From positions 806,001 through 870,000 of the forward strand of contig JACDTU010000003.1 of the NCBI GenBank assembly GCA_022376465.1: 64,000 bases of DNA, in the 5' to 3' direction. The DNA comes from Cubamyces lactineus (Eukaryota; Basidiomycota; Agaricomycetes; Polyporales; Polyporaceae). Each line of letters starts with the position of its first letter. Position 1 is the first letter of the stretch. Below the pieces are notes generated by a model, which was not told the DNA's origin, searched no databases, and worked only from the letters and a program-made list of their open reading frames with translations. Shown one piece after another: positions 40,129 through 52,394 of this stretch. A program made the position numbers and the translations under genes.

Positions 40129-41954
40129 ATGTCGTCGGACGAGGCTCCTTTGCTGCCTGTTGATAACACGTCTCGACTCTCGACGAAAACACCGCGTTGG
40201 CAGCCCCGTTTCGCGGTCATGATAGGGCCCGTGCTCGCCTCGTTGCTCTTCGTGTACTACGCGTATGCGACACTACTGCCTCGCGAACATCTGGAACTCC
40301 GCGATGCATCGACCTCTGGGTTGGGCGTATCACCTGAGGTACAGCTCAGCTGGGCCATGTATTCCCCGTACTTCCCTGCAGCGTTGTATCGGCCACCCCC
40401 GGCGAACTGCAAAATCAACCAGGTACGTAAACGATCGTAGGATTCGAGTTTTGCACTGGCTGGCGAGGAACGAGGCTATTCCTAGTGTACCATCAGCGCC
40501 GTTATCAGGCCAGAATAGTTACTCATACTGCTGTCCATATAGGTCCATATCGTGAGTACACAATGTTTTTAGGTATCGCCCGACACTTTATTCTTGCGTT
40601 AGCTTCAGCGTCATGGCGCACGCTTTCCGACGTCCGGCTCGGCCGAACGAATTATTGCAGCGATAGACAAGCTGCAGGCAGCGGATGACTATAGGGATCC
40701 TATGCTCTCATTCGTTCAAGACTATACGTACACCCTAGGACAAGATGACCTCGTTGCCTTGGGTGCTTCCCAGTATGTAACGATTTGGCGCTCTTCGTCG
40801 CGAACATGCGCTTATGATGATACGTTAGGTCCGCAGCTTCGGGAAGGGAAGCATTTGAGAGGTATTCCTCTATTGTAGGCGCGGACAAGCTCCCCTTCGT
40901 CAGGGCATCTAGCTCCAATAGGGTCGTTGCAAGTGCTACCAACTGGACTGAGGGTATAGGCTATACCACTATCCAGATGTACCTTTCGTATTGACCATGC
41001 GTCGGTAGGATTCGCCGCAGCCAGTGCGCATCGGCTTAGGCCAGTCCTATCCGTCGTGTTGTCTGAAGCGGTATGCCCCTAACGAACTCAAGTCCCGCAA
41101 GGTCACTGACTTGGCTGGTAGGGGAACGATACTCTCGACGACAACATGTGCCCATCCGCGGGTGATGGGAGCGCTCAAACATCCCAGTGGTTAGCCACTT
41201 TCTCACCAGCCATGACAGCGCGCCTCAACGCAGGCGCGCCGGGGGCGAATCTAACGAATACGGACACTTACAATCTCCTGTCGCTTTGCGCATTCGAGAC
41301 AGTCGCGAAGGGAAAACGCAGCCCATTCTGCGACGTTTACCAAGAGCTCGGCGCTGAGGGTGCGTTCGCGTACAACGGCGACTTGGACAAATACTACGGC
41401 ACTGGGTAAGCTTCATCACCCTCTCGCGCCAACATGCTCTATGACCTTGGCCCCTTCGCGGTCACAGGTACGGCCAACCGCTCGGGCCCGTACAGGGCGC
41501 AGGCTACATCAACGAGCTCCTCGCGCGGCTCACATCTCAACCCGTGCGCGACCACACGCAAACGAACAGGACGCTCGACTCGTCCCCCGCGACCTTCCCG
41601 CTCAACCGCACGCTCTACGCGGACTTCTCGCACGACAACCAGATGGTCGCTATATTCTCCGCCATGGGGCTCTTCCAGCAGCCTGCACCCCTCGACCCCA
41701 CGAAGCCCGACCCTCACAGGACGTGGCGTGTCCAGCGGATCGTGCCGTTCTCTGGTCGGATGGTCGTGGAGCGGATGCAGTGCGCGGGAGGGGCGAACGA
41801 GCAGTACGTGCGTGTGCTGGTGAACGATGCTGTACAGCCACTGGAGTTCTGCGGGGCGGACGCGCACGGGCTCTGCACGCTGGACGCGTTCGTAGAAAGC
41901 CAAGGGTACGCACGGAATGACGGAGAAGGGGACTTCGAGAAGTGTTTCGCATGA
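40129..41954 (+). CDS. Histidine acid phosphatase (phytase-like), type II membrane-anchored
   Basis: Seven exons (40129-40422, 40543-40551, 40603-40772, 40829-40953, 41009-41070, 41122-41405, 41468-41954) encode 476 residues. The active-site motif RHGARFPTSG appears only after a 9-nt exon (VHI) and exon 3 are joined, and the C-terminal proton donor is the HD of DFSHDNQ. Cysteines match the usual disulfide positions of fungal phytases (CKINQ, NMCPSAG, FCDVYQ, FEKCFA). The N-terminus is not a cleavable signal peptide: a polar stretch, then FAVMIGPVLASLLFVYYAYA (residues ~30-50), making a type II membrane protein with the phosphatase outside or in the lumen. It hydrolyses phosphomonoesters at acid pH; phytate is a plausible substrate. 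The start at 40129 (MSSDEAPLLP) was preferred over an upstream in-frame ATG. Confidence 0.87.
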
Positions 41955-42034
41955 AGGGGGCGATCTCGCAGATACCCAAAGCCCACGATGTACAACGATA
42001 TCTACGACCCCCTCAGGACCATGAATTCTATGAC

Positions 42035-44319
42035 CTACAAGGTGTTCTCGGCCGTAATCGCGGCACGCCTCGCGTCCCGCTCCTGCTTCAGGTCCTTGAT
42101 CTCGTCCAAATCTATGACCTTGAACGGCCACGTGACCGCGTTTCCGCCACTCCGCAAGACGCGTAGGCCCATGTCCTCTAGGAGATCGTCGGTATATTGT
42201 GGCCAGCTGCACGACGTGAACATAGATGAGCCCTCCATAGTCGTGCGCAGCAAGCCCAACGTGGGAAGACTCACCACAGGAATGTGAGGAATGCCGTGTA
42301 GCTGGGGTTGAGCGCCGTTGCGGACTGAGGGTGTCTCTGTTTGAGCCACGTCGCTTCCCTCTCTGCCGCAGCGAGTGCTTCTTCCGTGCTTCCTGGGAGG
42401 CGCATAGAGTCCCCAAGGAAGTACGAGGAGATCCAGTGAGCAGCGACCTCCGCCGTATAACCGTTGTTCATTGAAATCTGATATTATCCGGATTAGTGCT
42501 CAAGGGCCGCGTACGAGTCGACCACCTAAGCGAGCCCAAGCTACGCACCCCTGTCCCGTTGATTGTGAGGTCGCGGCGCATGATATTCTTCGCGGGGACG
42601 ATGCCGCGGTAGATCGTCGAGGACCAGCGCTTCGCGTCCGGGTGAAGAGGGGGCGGGTTCTTCAGGGTGGTGTAGTCCCAGCGGTAGGGAGCGTCTGGGT
42701 TGGCGGGCTGTGGTGCTAGCCCGAGCTCGTCCAACAGTTCCTCTAGAGTCCACAGTGAGCAATCTGATGAAACGCGAGGCTTAGGTGCGCTGATTGCTCA
42801 CTGTCGAAGATAGCCTCCCAAGACGACTTGTACCCCGTTCCTAGAACCAGGGCGTCCGCTCGTATTGAGCGCCCATCAGCGAGGACCACCGAATGTCCGT
42901 CCTCTCCGAACCGCGCGACGTGTGCAGGTGTGACCACGTCAATCTTCCCTGCTACTGCCAGGGACAAGAAGCCGTTGGGCTGTGGGACGCCTTCGTCGTT
43001 CGCGCGCACGCTCCAGTAGGGTGTTACGACGTTGCGCAGGGGTGAGCCTGCAGGGACTTTCGCTGCAGAGAACTTGTCGAGTTGTTACCTTGTGAGAAGG
43101 GTGGTCACAGATTCGCAGCGCTTGGGACGACTCACAGCAGCTTGAACTAGGACATACCAGATGGACCGGACGAGGAACGCGCCGATCCAAGTCGTATGCA
43201 AGAAACGCCTATCAAGCAGATTCACAAGCGGCTGAGATCTTCTATGTTTGGTAATGTCAAGGTTTGACACTTACTCTAGAGTTGTGCGTAGGTGGATGTG
43301 TGGAGAGAAGATGGACAGAAATCTAACATATGGCGCGGTGAGTTCGTCCAAGTCCACATCCTAGTTGACCTACCGAATCTTACCGGCTCTTTCTGACGAA
43401 TTCTGGTAGAGTGATGGGGCTTGCCAGGAACCAGTCCAGATTGTGACACACGAGGGTGACTTTCCTCCCCTTGTTAGCGAGGAATGCGCACATGCTATCC
43501 GAACGCAAGTTCACATCAGGATATGAAAGCCTCTTACCACGCGGAGCACTTACTCTTGAGCTGACTTTCCACCTCCTACCACGACCACAGCAGGCGCGTC
43601 TGGTCCATCGCCAGGAGGGACTGCTTCTAGGACCTGGTGTATCTTGGACGCGAACTCTCCTGTGTGTATGACTGGCCCTTTGAACCCGGCGGCCGCGGCG
43701 GCTTCGCGATCTAGCTGTTCTGGCATCTTAGGGGCACTACACCCCTTGAACGCGGAGAAATAAGCGTCAGTACTGCACCCCAACCTTCTGGCGAGGAACC
43801 TACTCCAGTGCAGAGAACGATTCGCGAGTACTCTCTGGTTTCGAAGTTGCCATCCTTCGCGTCTTGAACCTCGACACTCCAGCCTTTCCCAGACGGATGG
43901 CGACGTATTCGTTGGACCGCCTTACCGAACTGGATCTTCCCGTCCAGATACTCTCGAGAAAAGGCCTGGAAGTATGCGGATAGCTCCTGTCCAGAGGGGC
44001 GGTCTAGGAACGGGCCCTTTGCCGGAGGAGGCAACTTCAGGGGCGAGAGGCGATATTCTCCATAAACACTGCAGAAGATGGCTTTCAGCTCAGACTCGGT
44101 TACAGGATACGATGCTATCTGGACTCACCTGTTGGAATACAGCCCCTCATAGATACGGCTGGGTGCCCAGACTCCGCCAACTTCAGGATCTCGGGTGAGG
44201 ACCTGTACGTTAGTGAAGCCATCCCTCAGGAGGGTATGGGCAGTGATCAAGCCAGCTACGCCAGCGCCAATGACGGCGACGGATTCATCTCGAGGGTCAA
44301 CGCTCGAGCTTGGGGCCAT
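42035..44319 (-). CDS. Flavin-containing monooxygenase, tandem copy 1
   Basis: Ten exons (44319-44129, 44068-43804, 43744-43554, 43494-43384, 43322-43275, 43208-43136, 43072-42802, 42742-42549, 42477-42275, 42206-42035) encode 572 residues. VIGAGVAGLITAHTLL near the N-terminus is the FAD-binding GxGxxG fold. FKGPVIHTGEF is the FMO/BVMO-type fingerprint (FxGxxxH). VVVVGGGKSAQE is the NADPH-binding Rossmann loop. LVLGTGYKSSWEAIF holds the late ATG-type motif of FMOs. The enzyme would use NADPH and oxygen to oxidise a soft nucleophile or perform a Baeyer-Villiger step; substrate unknown. Exon lengths equal those of the neighbouring copy in eight of ten cases exactly or within a few codons. The start MAPSSSVDP was chosen by alignment to that copy; another ATG lies 24 nt upstream. 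Confidence 0.88.
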
Positions 44320-44963
44320 ACTCTGACAGAGTTGGCCGTTCAAGGTTTAGTCCCTGAGAACATGTACATCTTCTATATATCCTCCGCTCTGCAGCTCTTT
44401 TCAGAGCTTCTGATGCCATGCATCACCCGTGGGCTGAAACAGCCCCGTTCGCGGAGTCAGGTTTTGGGTAGGCGCGGTGAAAGCACGGCCGCTCCCGTCT
44501 CAAACAAGGAAGGTGTCAGAGAGGAGCTGCGCCGGCGACGCTCAGTGATTCTAGTCATCGATACGCGCGCTATGAGCCCATGAGGCTTCAGCATGCAATC
44601 AGCCAAGCCAATAGACTTGTAGCTAGGCACGGACATCGTAACCGGTATGTCAATCCAGCTGCTCGGCATGTGGCACGGTAACATCGCGACGGCGGTTGCA
44701 GCCCGAGCGGTAACGTCGATCCGGGCATAAGGATTATGATACTCCAATATGTTCTCCGCCATGTGTACACTCCGCGATTCTATCGATCGTGACCGCAGCC
44801 ATGGCTCAGGCCCCATTCATCTCTAGACAAGTGGCAGTGGTCGGCCGCTGAGACGGGCGTCAACAGCTCCCTGCGAACCCCCTTCTTGACATGCCCCAAC
44901 TCGAGCTCACAACTCAACGTACCATGACATATTATTGACGGGAATACAAGTGTGTGATCCTCC
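44320..44963. other. Spacer between the two monooxygenase genes
   Basis: It contains the promoter of copy 1 and the 3' flank of copy 2. No other feature was recognised. Confidence 0.45.
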
Positions 44964-47198
44964 TCAATGAAGTGTCGGATTCTGGCCTCTGCCACGTTTT
45001 GTATCCCGTTCTTCTTTGAGATACTTGATCTCGTTCAGGTCGATCACCTTGAATGGCCAGGTGAGTCCGTTGCCCCCACTTCGCATGCTTGGTAATTCCA
45101 TGTCATCGAGGAGGTCATCGACATGTTGGGGCCAGCTGCGCCAGATGAACGGTCGGTACCGAGTGAGACTCAAGAGCCAGACAGACAAGATAACGTACGT
45201 CCAGAACGCCAGGTATCCCGTATGGCTGGTGTTCAGTGCCGTCGGGATCTCGGGGTAACGTTGCTTGAGCCAGGCGGCTGCACGTTCCGTCTCTGCGAAG
45301 GCTGCTTCTTGCGTCTTGGGCAGCCGCATCTCATCTGCGAGTAGGTACGAAGAGATCCAATGCGAGGCGACCTCCACGGTATAACCGTTGTTGGGCGAAA
45401 CCTACCATATGTAGCGTATAGTCAGTGCTCGAAGTACAAACCACTCAGTCGGTACTCACGCATGCACCGTTGACAGCGAAATCGCGGCGGAGTATGTTCT
45501 TGGCCGGAACGAGCCCACGATATATAGAGGACGACCACTTCGACGCGTCCGTATGTAAGGGGGGTGCATTCGCCAAGGTAGGGTAGTCCCAGTGGTGGGC
45601 GGAAGCAGCTTCCGCTCTATGCGGATTCAAGCCCAGCTCCTCTGCGGTTTTCTCTGGATTCCTGTCAAGTCAGTACTTGACTCCCATTGTATCCGAGAAT
45701 GTGCTTACCATCGAACAGAGGTGACCAAGACGACCGGTACCCTGTCGCGAGTACGACGGCACTCGCTCGCAGAGGGCGTCCGTCATCTAGAACGACCGAC
45801 TTGCCGCCCTCGCCATATCCGACTGCATGAGCAGGTGTATGCACTTCGATCTTCCCTGCAACAGCTAGTGCGTGAAAGCTGTTTGGCCGAGGCACTCCCT
45901 CGTCGTTGACGCGGATATGCCAATAGGGCGACACGGCGTTGCGCAGGGGCGAGCCCTCAGCTATGTTCATGGCCTGGAACTGCAGGATTCGCGAGGGTGA
46001 GCATGCCCCACAAACCGGCATATGCTGTAGGATTGACCTCACCGAACTCTCAGCCAAGCCGTGCCACATGAATTCTACTATCTTCTTGCCCAATGACGTT
46101 GTGTGTAAGAATCGCCTGCCAACAGCCATTAAATTGAGTGCCAACGAATCTAGTGGAACCATTACACACTCTTGAACTGTTCGCAAGTGAATATGAGGGG
46201 AAAAGAGCGACAACAATCTATAGACTAGAGTCGATATAATTCACTGGCGGCGCGAGTGCATCTGGACGTACCTGCTTTTACGGATGAAGTCTGGCAGTGG
46301 CTTCGGGCCTGCGGTAAACGCGTCCAGGTTATGACAGACCATGGTCACTTTCTTTCCTTCGTTCGCTAGGTACGCGCATATACTAAAGCAAAGTCCGTAA
46401 GCATTTGAATCATCGAATTGAAGGAGGTACGTGCTCTTGTGCAGACTTTCCACCTCCAATGACCACAATCGGTGCAAGATCTGACCCGGTATTGTTTCCT
46501 GGAGCGACGTTAGCGAGCAAGTCGTCCAATTTGGGACCAAAATCCATGCTATGGAACACAGGACCTGCGAAGCCGGCGTCTGTTGCAGCCTTTGAATTGA
46601 GCTGTTCAGGAATTCGAGCTGTGCTGCAGCCCTACGTATGGACGGATTCATCCCGTTACTATTACATCATAACGGAATGGACGTACACCAGTGCAAACGA
46701 CCAGGCGAGCATACTCCCTAGTCTCTTTGGTCAAGGACTGGAGGTCTTGTACGTCTAGAAGCCACCCTTCGCCAGATGGATGGCGGCGTATGTTTCGTAC
46801 GTCGACATTGAACTGTATTCGTCCCTCAAGGAACTTCGAAGCAAACGCTTCCATGTACTGCATCATATCGTCTCCGGTTAGTCGATCCCCTCCAGCAGCA
46901 GGTGGTGGCATCTCCAAGGGCGATAGCCGGTATTCCCCATGCACACTGAACGGCGCCAACTAAGTAGACGTCGTCTCCAAAAGCATCAACAAACGCACTT
47001 GTTCAAGTAGAGACCAGGGTATATGCGGTCTCTGGACCAAACGCCACCCACGTGCGCATCTCGCGTAAGGACCTGGATGCGAGTGAATCCGTCGCGCAGG
47101 AGAGTGTGGGCTGTGATGAGACCGGCCACGCCGGTACCGATGACGACGATTGATTCCGACCGCGGATCGTGGGCCAACGCTGTAGCAGGAGCGGTCAT
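44964..47198 (-). CDS. Flavin-containing monooxygenase, tandem copy 2
   Basis: Ten exons (47198-46999, 46945-46687, 46631-46435, 46382-46272, 46217-46170, 46115-46043, 45979-45709, 45653-45460, 45401-45199, 45135-44964) encode 575 residues. Motifs: VIGTGVAGLITAHTLL (FAD), FAGPVFHSMDF (FMO fingerprint), VVIGGGKSAQE (NADPH) and VLATGYRSSWSPLF. Exons 4-10 have exactly the same lengths as in copy 1 (111, 48, 73, 271, 194, 203, 172 nt), showing a simple tandem duplication. Intron 3 needs a GC donor (GA|GCACGT) where copy 1 has GTAAGT. Intron 9 is 63 nt, in frame and stop-free, so its retention would insert a hydrophobic stretch. Divergence of the mid-region suggests different substrates for the two copies. 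Confidence 0.87.
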
Positions 47199-48225
47199 GC
47201 TGGGCGACGGACGTGGGAGGGGAGGAATGAAGACACCAGACTTATCCGTAATGTTTGAGCTCTCGTACGTTGAACTTTATGGTGGATGGATCCTGTCCGG
47301 ATATCAGAGAATACCCGGTCATGAGTCTCAGCGCCGGAGAGATGTGTATCGACTTCGCCAGTGATCAAAACCCTTTGGAATGCACGTTGTGAAGGTCCCT
47401 GGCAGAAAACCCTGTGTATACCCGAGTCCATACTCATTGAAGTACCTCATTTCTCGATCAGTGTCGAGTGTATAGCTGCCTTATCACAGCGCCTAAGCCC
47501 ATATGGCTCGATGAAGCGAGTAGTTACACCTGTAGTCCATATAAGCGCGATTATAGGGCACCCGTCTTGATGCAGATGCATGAAGAAGACATACCCCTGT
47601 CCATAAGGCGTAATCCTGCCAGCGGGCGCACTAGATGATCAGCGCCCTCGAGGCTCGCGCGCTGACACCTGCTGACACCGGGGGCGCCGGTGACCACAGT
47701 ACATATGCATGCTCTGGACGGTCAGCTTCAGGGGCCTGGTCTTTGTGTGGAACGTTACATAGAGCGAGGTATCGATGGTTGTTCATCTCGAGCCTCAGTT
47801 GAAGGCCGAGTGTACAGTGTGAAAGCCACGTTTGGCATTGGCATTGGCAAGCAAGCTTCACGAGCGTCTTCAACAGCCTTACATAATCCATGACCCTAAA
47901 TGTCTCGAGTCTCGACGCTCATCCAACAACGGTCTGGCCTTCTCCGAGCTGATACGTTTGCATACACTTGCTCGAATCCCGTTGTTAGTGTCTATAGTGC
48001 CCTTCACACACCCTTCTACTCGACCCTGTATTCATCCGTTACATACTCATTCATATGATCATCATCCGCCCGCCACGGATAGAGACTGCTGCGAAGTGTA
48101 CAAACATGAGGAGCATACTAGAAAACATACAGCGCTGGACGGACTCGGTGATGCGAGAGTATAGATACGAAACCAAGTGGGACCCTGACAACGCAGACGT
48201 CGCTAAAAGATACAAGAGATAAAGA
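47199..48225. other. Intergenic, no gene recognised
   Basis: A 1 kb spacer with the promoter of monooxygenase copy 2. Short frames only. Confidence 0.4.
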
Positions 48226-51200
48226 TCATCGTCGGGCTAGTAATGCAACCACGAAGAGCATTCCGCCCAGGGCTCCTAGGGTCCCGACGACCGCCCAATG
48301 CGTATACGACTCGAAGGGATGTCTGACCTCCATGCGGTTCGTCACCGACGCGCCGCGGAAGGCGTAGAACGTGATGCCGGTCATGAATGCAGCGATCGCC
48401 CACGCGAGGAATACCAGAGGTAATGACATGATCACACGCGTTCGCTATATCCACATTCAGCATCAGTGAAGTGGGGTTAAACGGTTGTGCACGTACCGAA
48501 AGTTGCCTGAATCCTTCGCTGCCGATGTAGACGATGGTCCTGTCGATCTCTGTCTTGTATCGGAAGAGCGCAAGCACGGAGGACGCCATGCTCGTGCCAG
48601 AGAACAGGATCGCGAGGAAGCCAGTGAGACGCGCGACGTCGTCGAGTTGGGGGAGTGAGAGGAATGTGACAGAAGCACTGAGGATGACAGCGGCCTAGAC
48701 AGAGCTATGGTTAGTGTGTTACGCAATAATGAACTTTCCGTGTACATACCACAAGACAAGCGCATGCGCTGAGCATAAGCATCGGCCCAGCAGTATGCAG
48801 CCCACTCTCCTCGTCGAAGTGGTGGTAGCGTGTGCGGGTCATGAAGATGTAGGGGATGCCCAGGCACAGGCAGGCAACGAGGAAATCGAGCGCCGCACGG
48901 CGGAACGGTATGTGAGTCTCCGGGGCTCCCTTAATCGCGTCGCGCGGAAGGGGCTTGTCGGGGCGGTAGTTGATTTGCCGCCATTGAGCTACGTACGAAT
49001 ATAAGGGACGTGGCGACCAGGAGGGAAACATGAGTGTACTCACCCACTCGCAAGAGAACCCGGGAGACAACCCTGGTCTGGACGATTACAGCATTCCTGG
49101 AAGTGGAGTCGAAGGAACGCAGGAGGTTCATGAGTTCCTGGCACTCTTGCGGTGCGAAAGGTGGCGGTGCCGGCCGTACGGTCGGGAGCAGGCAGTCTAT
49201 GGAAGATTAGCACGAGAACGTATCTGTATCGGGCGCCTAACACATACCAGTGTACGACCACTTCAGCGCATCCATCGCCTCAGTATGCGTCTCAGAGGAT
49301 AGTGGAGCATGAGCAGGATGCCCTTCGAGGTAGCCCCAGTACCTGTACTCCATGTCGAGTTCTGATAGTGCCGTCAGTTTGAGCGTCCGAGCTAAGCCAA
49401 GCTTCGACTCACTGTCGTCTTCAGAGAAACGCTCCATGATCACGCCCTCGCCCACGACGATCGGAGGCGGCTCCGACGTGATAATGCGCAGCTTGTGGTT
49501 GACCCAGCTCTTGACGGGAACGACCTCATGCCGCATGACGCCAACGTCCTTTAGCCAGAGTTCCCAGCCTTCGGGCGGAGGCATTGTCGTCTCGTTCAAA
49601 AGCCTCTTCTCGACGTACTCGGTGACGACCTGCAACTTCTTCGGGTTGCGCAGGTCGATGTCCGTAGTGATGCGCTGCGTGGCGTGATAGTAGTAATGCG
49701 AGCTGTCTGGAAGCACATACTCCGTCCAGCCGAGACTGCGGATGGCACGAGTCGCAGCGAGATCGCCTGTAACGGGTCCTGAAGGATAGGGAATGGCCAA
49801 AATATCGTTCGATTTGGCGCGGCTTGCAGACTTCTGTCCTATGTGCCCGAGGAGAGGCATCCGCTCGCTATCTTCTAGTCAGTATCGCGAAAGGAGAACG
49901 TCAAAGATCTACTCACTCAACATCGTGGTGCGTGCTATCTGCAAGCGATGCACCATCTCGTTCGCCTAAGCTGTATGCGGAGGCCGACTGGCGACTAGAC
50001 CTACGCAGGTTCAGCGAATCATAAAAGGGAACGGGTGACAGTGCACATACTGTGCGCCAATGACGTCCTGCATAGGTGGCAAAGGGAATGAGATAGGTGT
50101 TGGAGAATCCTGAGCCTGTTGTTCGGAACGCTCAGGGACAGGCTCTACAACCGGCCTAGGCATAGAATGTCAGGATCGAAAGACGTGATATGAATCAGTA
50201 GTATACATACTCGGGCATATTGACGCTCTCGATGGGGGATAAGCCCTTCTTCTGAACCTCGGGGGGATCGGCGAAGGGATCCTCATTGGGGTCAACGAAG
50301 CTACTGCACATTCAGCAAAGCATAGCCAGTAGAATACACCACTGCTCACCGAACGCTAGAGCTGCGGCCCCGTCTCTGGTCCGCGGGCGGAAGTGGGTTC
50401 CCGTATGAAGACGCCAAGGAGGATTTACTGGCCCTGGTAGACACTTTGGCGGAGGACTGTTGTGATGTCTCCAGCGTATGGTTCGCGGGGTCGGAAAGAC
50501 TGGAGCGAGAGCGCTTGTGTCCTAGACCAGGCTCATCGCTCCAAGCGAACGTCGAGTCGTCAGTTGGGAAGTGGACATGAGACGCATCCTGATAGTGTAC
50601 AGGTTCCTCAACAAGGATCGTCTTGCGAGCCGGGGTCGTAGGTGCTTCTAGAATAGCCGCCCGAGGTTCCTCTGCGTTGATCGAAGACACAGTCGGTACA
50701 ATCGGATCGCTGAAGGAGAAGTAATCGGGACGACGATCTTCCGTAACGGGCGGCCCAGCGGGTTCTGCAGATGCAGGAGGGGGCAAAGGCGCCGAGGGAG
50801 TGGGCTCCTCCAAAGGCTGGGTTGTAAGCTCATCCCTCGGCGCGATGATGGGGCTTTCGACTACAACAGTGCCTTGCGCGGGAGGAACGACAGGGTCAGA
50901 GAAACCGAATGGCTGTGGCTCCGGGGCCGAGGATGGCGCTGGGTGCGAGAGTTCAGTAGTGAGCTGTTCGGGAGAACGGGTCAACTGCTCTTCTCGAGAT
51001 TCCTCTGTTGGAGCCACGACAGCCACAGGCTCGGGTGTTGGTTCCGCTACGGATTCAGCAGCAGGTGCAATAGGTTCAGCGGGCGGAGCAGGTTCAGCAG
51101 GTGCAGTAGGTCCGGCTGGAAGCGACACATGTTCCGGTTCCGGTGTGGGTGGAGACACTGTTACTGGCGCGGGTTCCGCAGGAGCAGTCGAGTTCTGAAG

Positions 51201-51488
51201 TGGTGAGGGTCCTAGCTGCTGTGCTAGAGTCGGGGACTCTTCTGCTGTCTCGACGACAGGGCTGGGGGCAGCATGCATGTCTGAAGTTGTCGGCGCCTGC
51301 GCCGGATCGACCTTCAGGGAGTTCTTGGACGAGGATCGCGACAGGGTGGGCATCTTCGTGCTGAATGCGAGCCCTGTCGAGGCACGGCGCATCGCACTGG
51401 TCATACGGGACCGCATGGATCTCGCTGGAGAGGGTGAGGACGGCCGAGAGCCCGACACTGTGTCGGAACGCTTGGGAGGAGAAGCCAT
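48226..51488 (-). CDS. Large disordered, WW-like, multipass membrane protein
   Basis: Ten exons (51488-50350, 50282-50211, 50155-50051, 50000-49917, 49867-49413, 49361-49248, 49196-49044, 48988-48750, 48694-48497, 48444-48226) encode 925 residues. Residues 1-460 are disordered and rich in Pro, Ala, Glu, Ser and Thr, with PAEP-type repeats and kinase-like SP sites. Around residues 511-545, SLGWTEYVLPDSSHYYYH followed by TTDIDL resembles a WW domain. Downstream are EYRYWGYLEGHPAHAP and WSYTDCLLP, then WRQINYRPDKPLPRD and four or five hydrophobic helices in the last 220 residues. I recall this WW-plus-membrane layout as a recurrent uncharacterised family of Agaricomycetes. Exon 2 needs a GAG acceptor to keep frame, so that junction is the weakest. 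Function unknown; possibly a membrane scaffold. Confidence 0.72.
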
Positions 51489-52394
51489 AGAGAGAGGATC
51501 AGGGAGATCAGTGGGAGGTGGGAAGAAGTGCTGGAGACCGTGCTCGATAGAGAGGAGGTCGTCGTAGGCGGCGGAGGTATATATTGACTAGCGGACACAT
51601 GCCTGGCGGTTTTCTCGAGGCGGCGCGCAGGCGAGGAGACTTCCGGGAACCCACCATGAGATAGAGATGCGATGTGCCTGCAGAGATTGGTCCGGCTGGG
51701 GAATGCTGAACACACGTGCAGACCGAGGCGCACAGATCAAGGGTAGATAGAACGTCGTGTACAATGAGGACACCCATATAAGTTGCCTACCTTCTATGCA
51801 AGCGTCAACATATGCATGTGGTCAGTGGGCAAGCCGGGAATACGAAAATAGCCATGAACACTTGTCATTGACCATGGTCAATTAGAGGGGTGTACACCCT
51901 CGATGCGTTGGACGGAGAGTGGGCGTAGAGCAAACTGCTGATTCAATCTTCCACGAGTGCATTGTGCGGAAATGAATCGCGCAGTGCACTCACACTTATC
52001 ACTCGCCTTGGAAGATACTAGCAAACGGGGCCCTCACAGCATTCGATAGGTGACTTTGCCAGCAAGATCAGGTCGAGCAAAGCCATGTGTATCGCGTGCG
52101 CCGAGCTATTCTGCGCCGCGCTCAGCCTCACTGTGATGAATGGAGGTGTAAGATGATACACTGCAGCACGAGTGAGAACGGAAAAGCAGCAGAGTGCATG
52201 CATTGACGAAGGCGGTCATGGTGGGATGAGCAAGAAAGGACTCGCGTCGCCGTCAACGTCGCGACGATTGCAGGGTCAAGCAGAGCCGCCCGGTAAAGGT
52301 TACACCGCTTCCTCCACGTCTCTCCACGTCCCTCGCTACGTCCGGCTTCTGCACTCGCCCTGCTCAACGGCTCGCGCTCTTCTAAAGCGCAATC
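51489..52394. other. Divergent promoter region
   Basis: This lies between the WW-like membrane protein (minus) and SEC27 (plus). No gene recognised. Confidence 0.45.

Noticed and set aside
45136..45198. Monooxygenase copy 2 intron 9 as ordinary coding sequence
   Set aside because: Copy 1 has a clear intron at the same phase and both flanking exons then have identical lengths; treated as an intron with possible retention.
50283..50304. TGCAG acceptor for exon 2 of the WW-like membrane protein
   Set aside because: It leads to a frame that hits a stop in exon 3; the downstream GAG acceptor keeps the NPFADPPE frame and all later phases.
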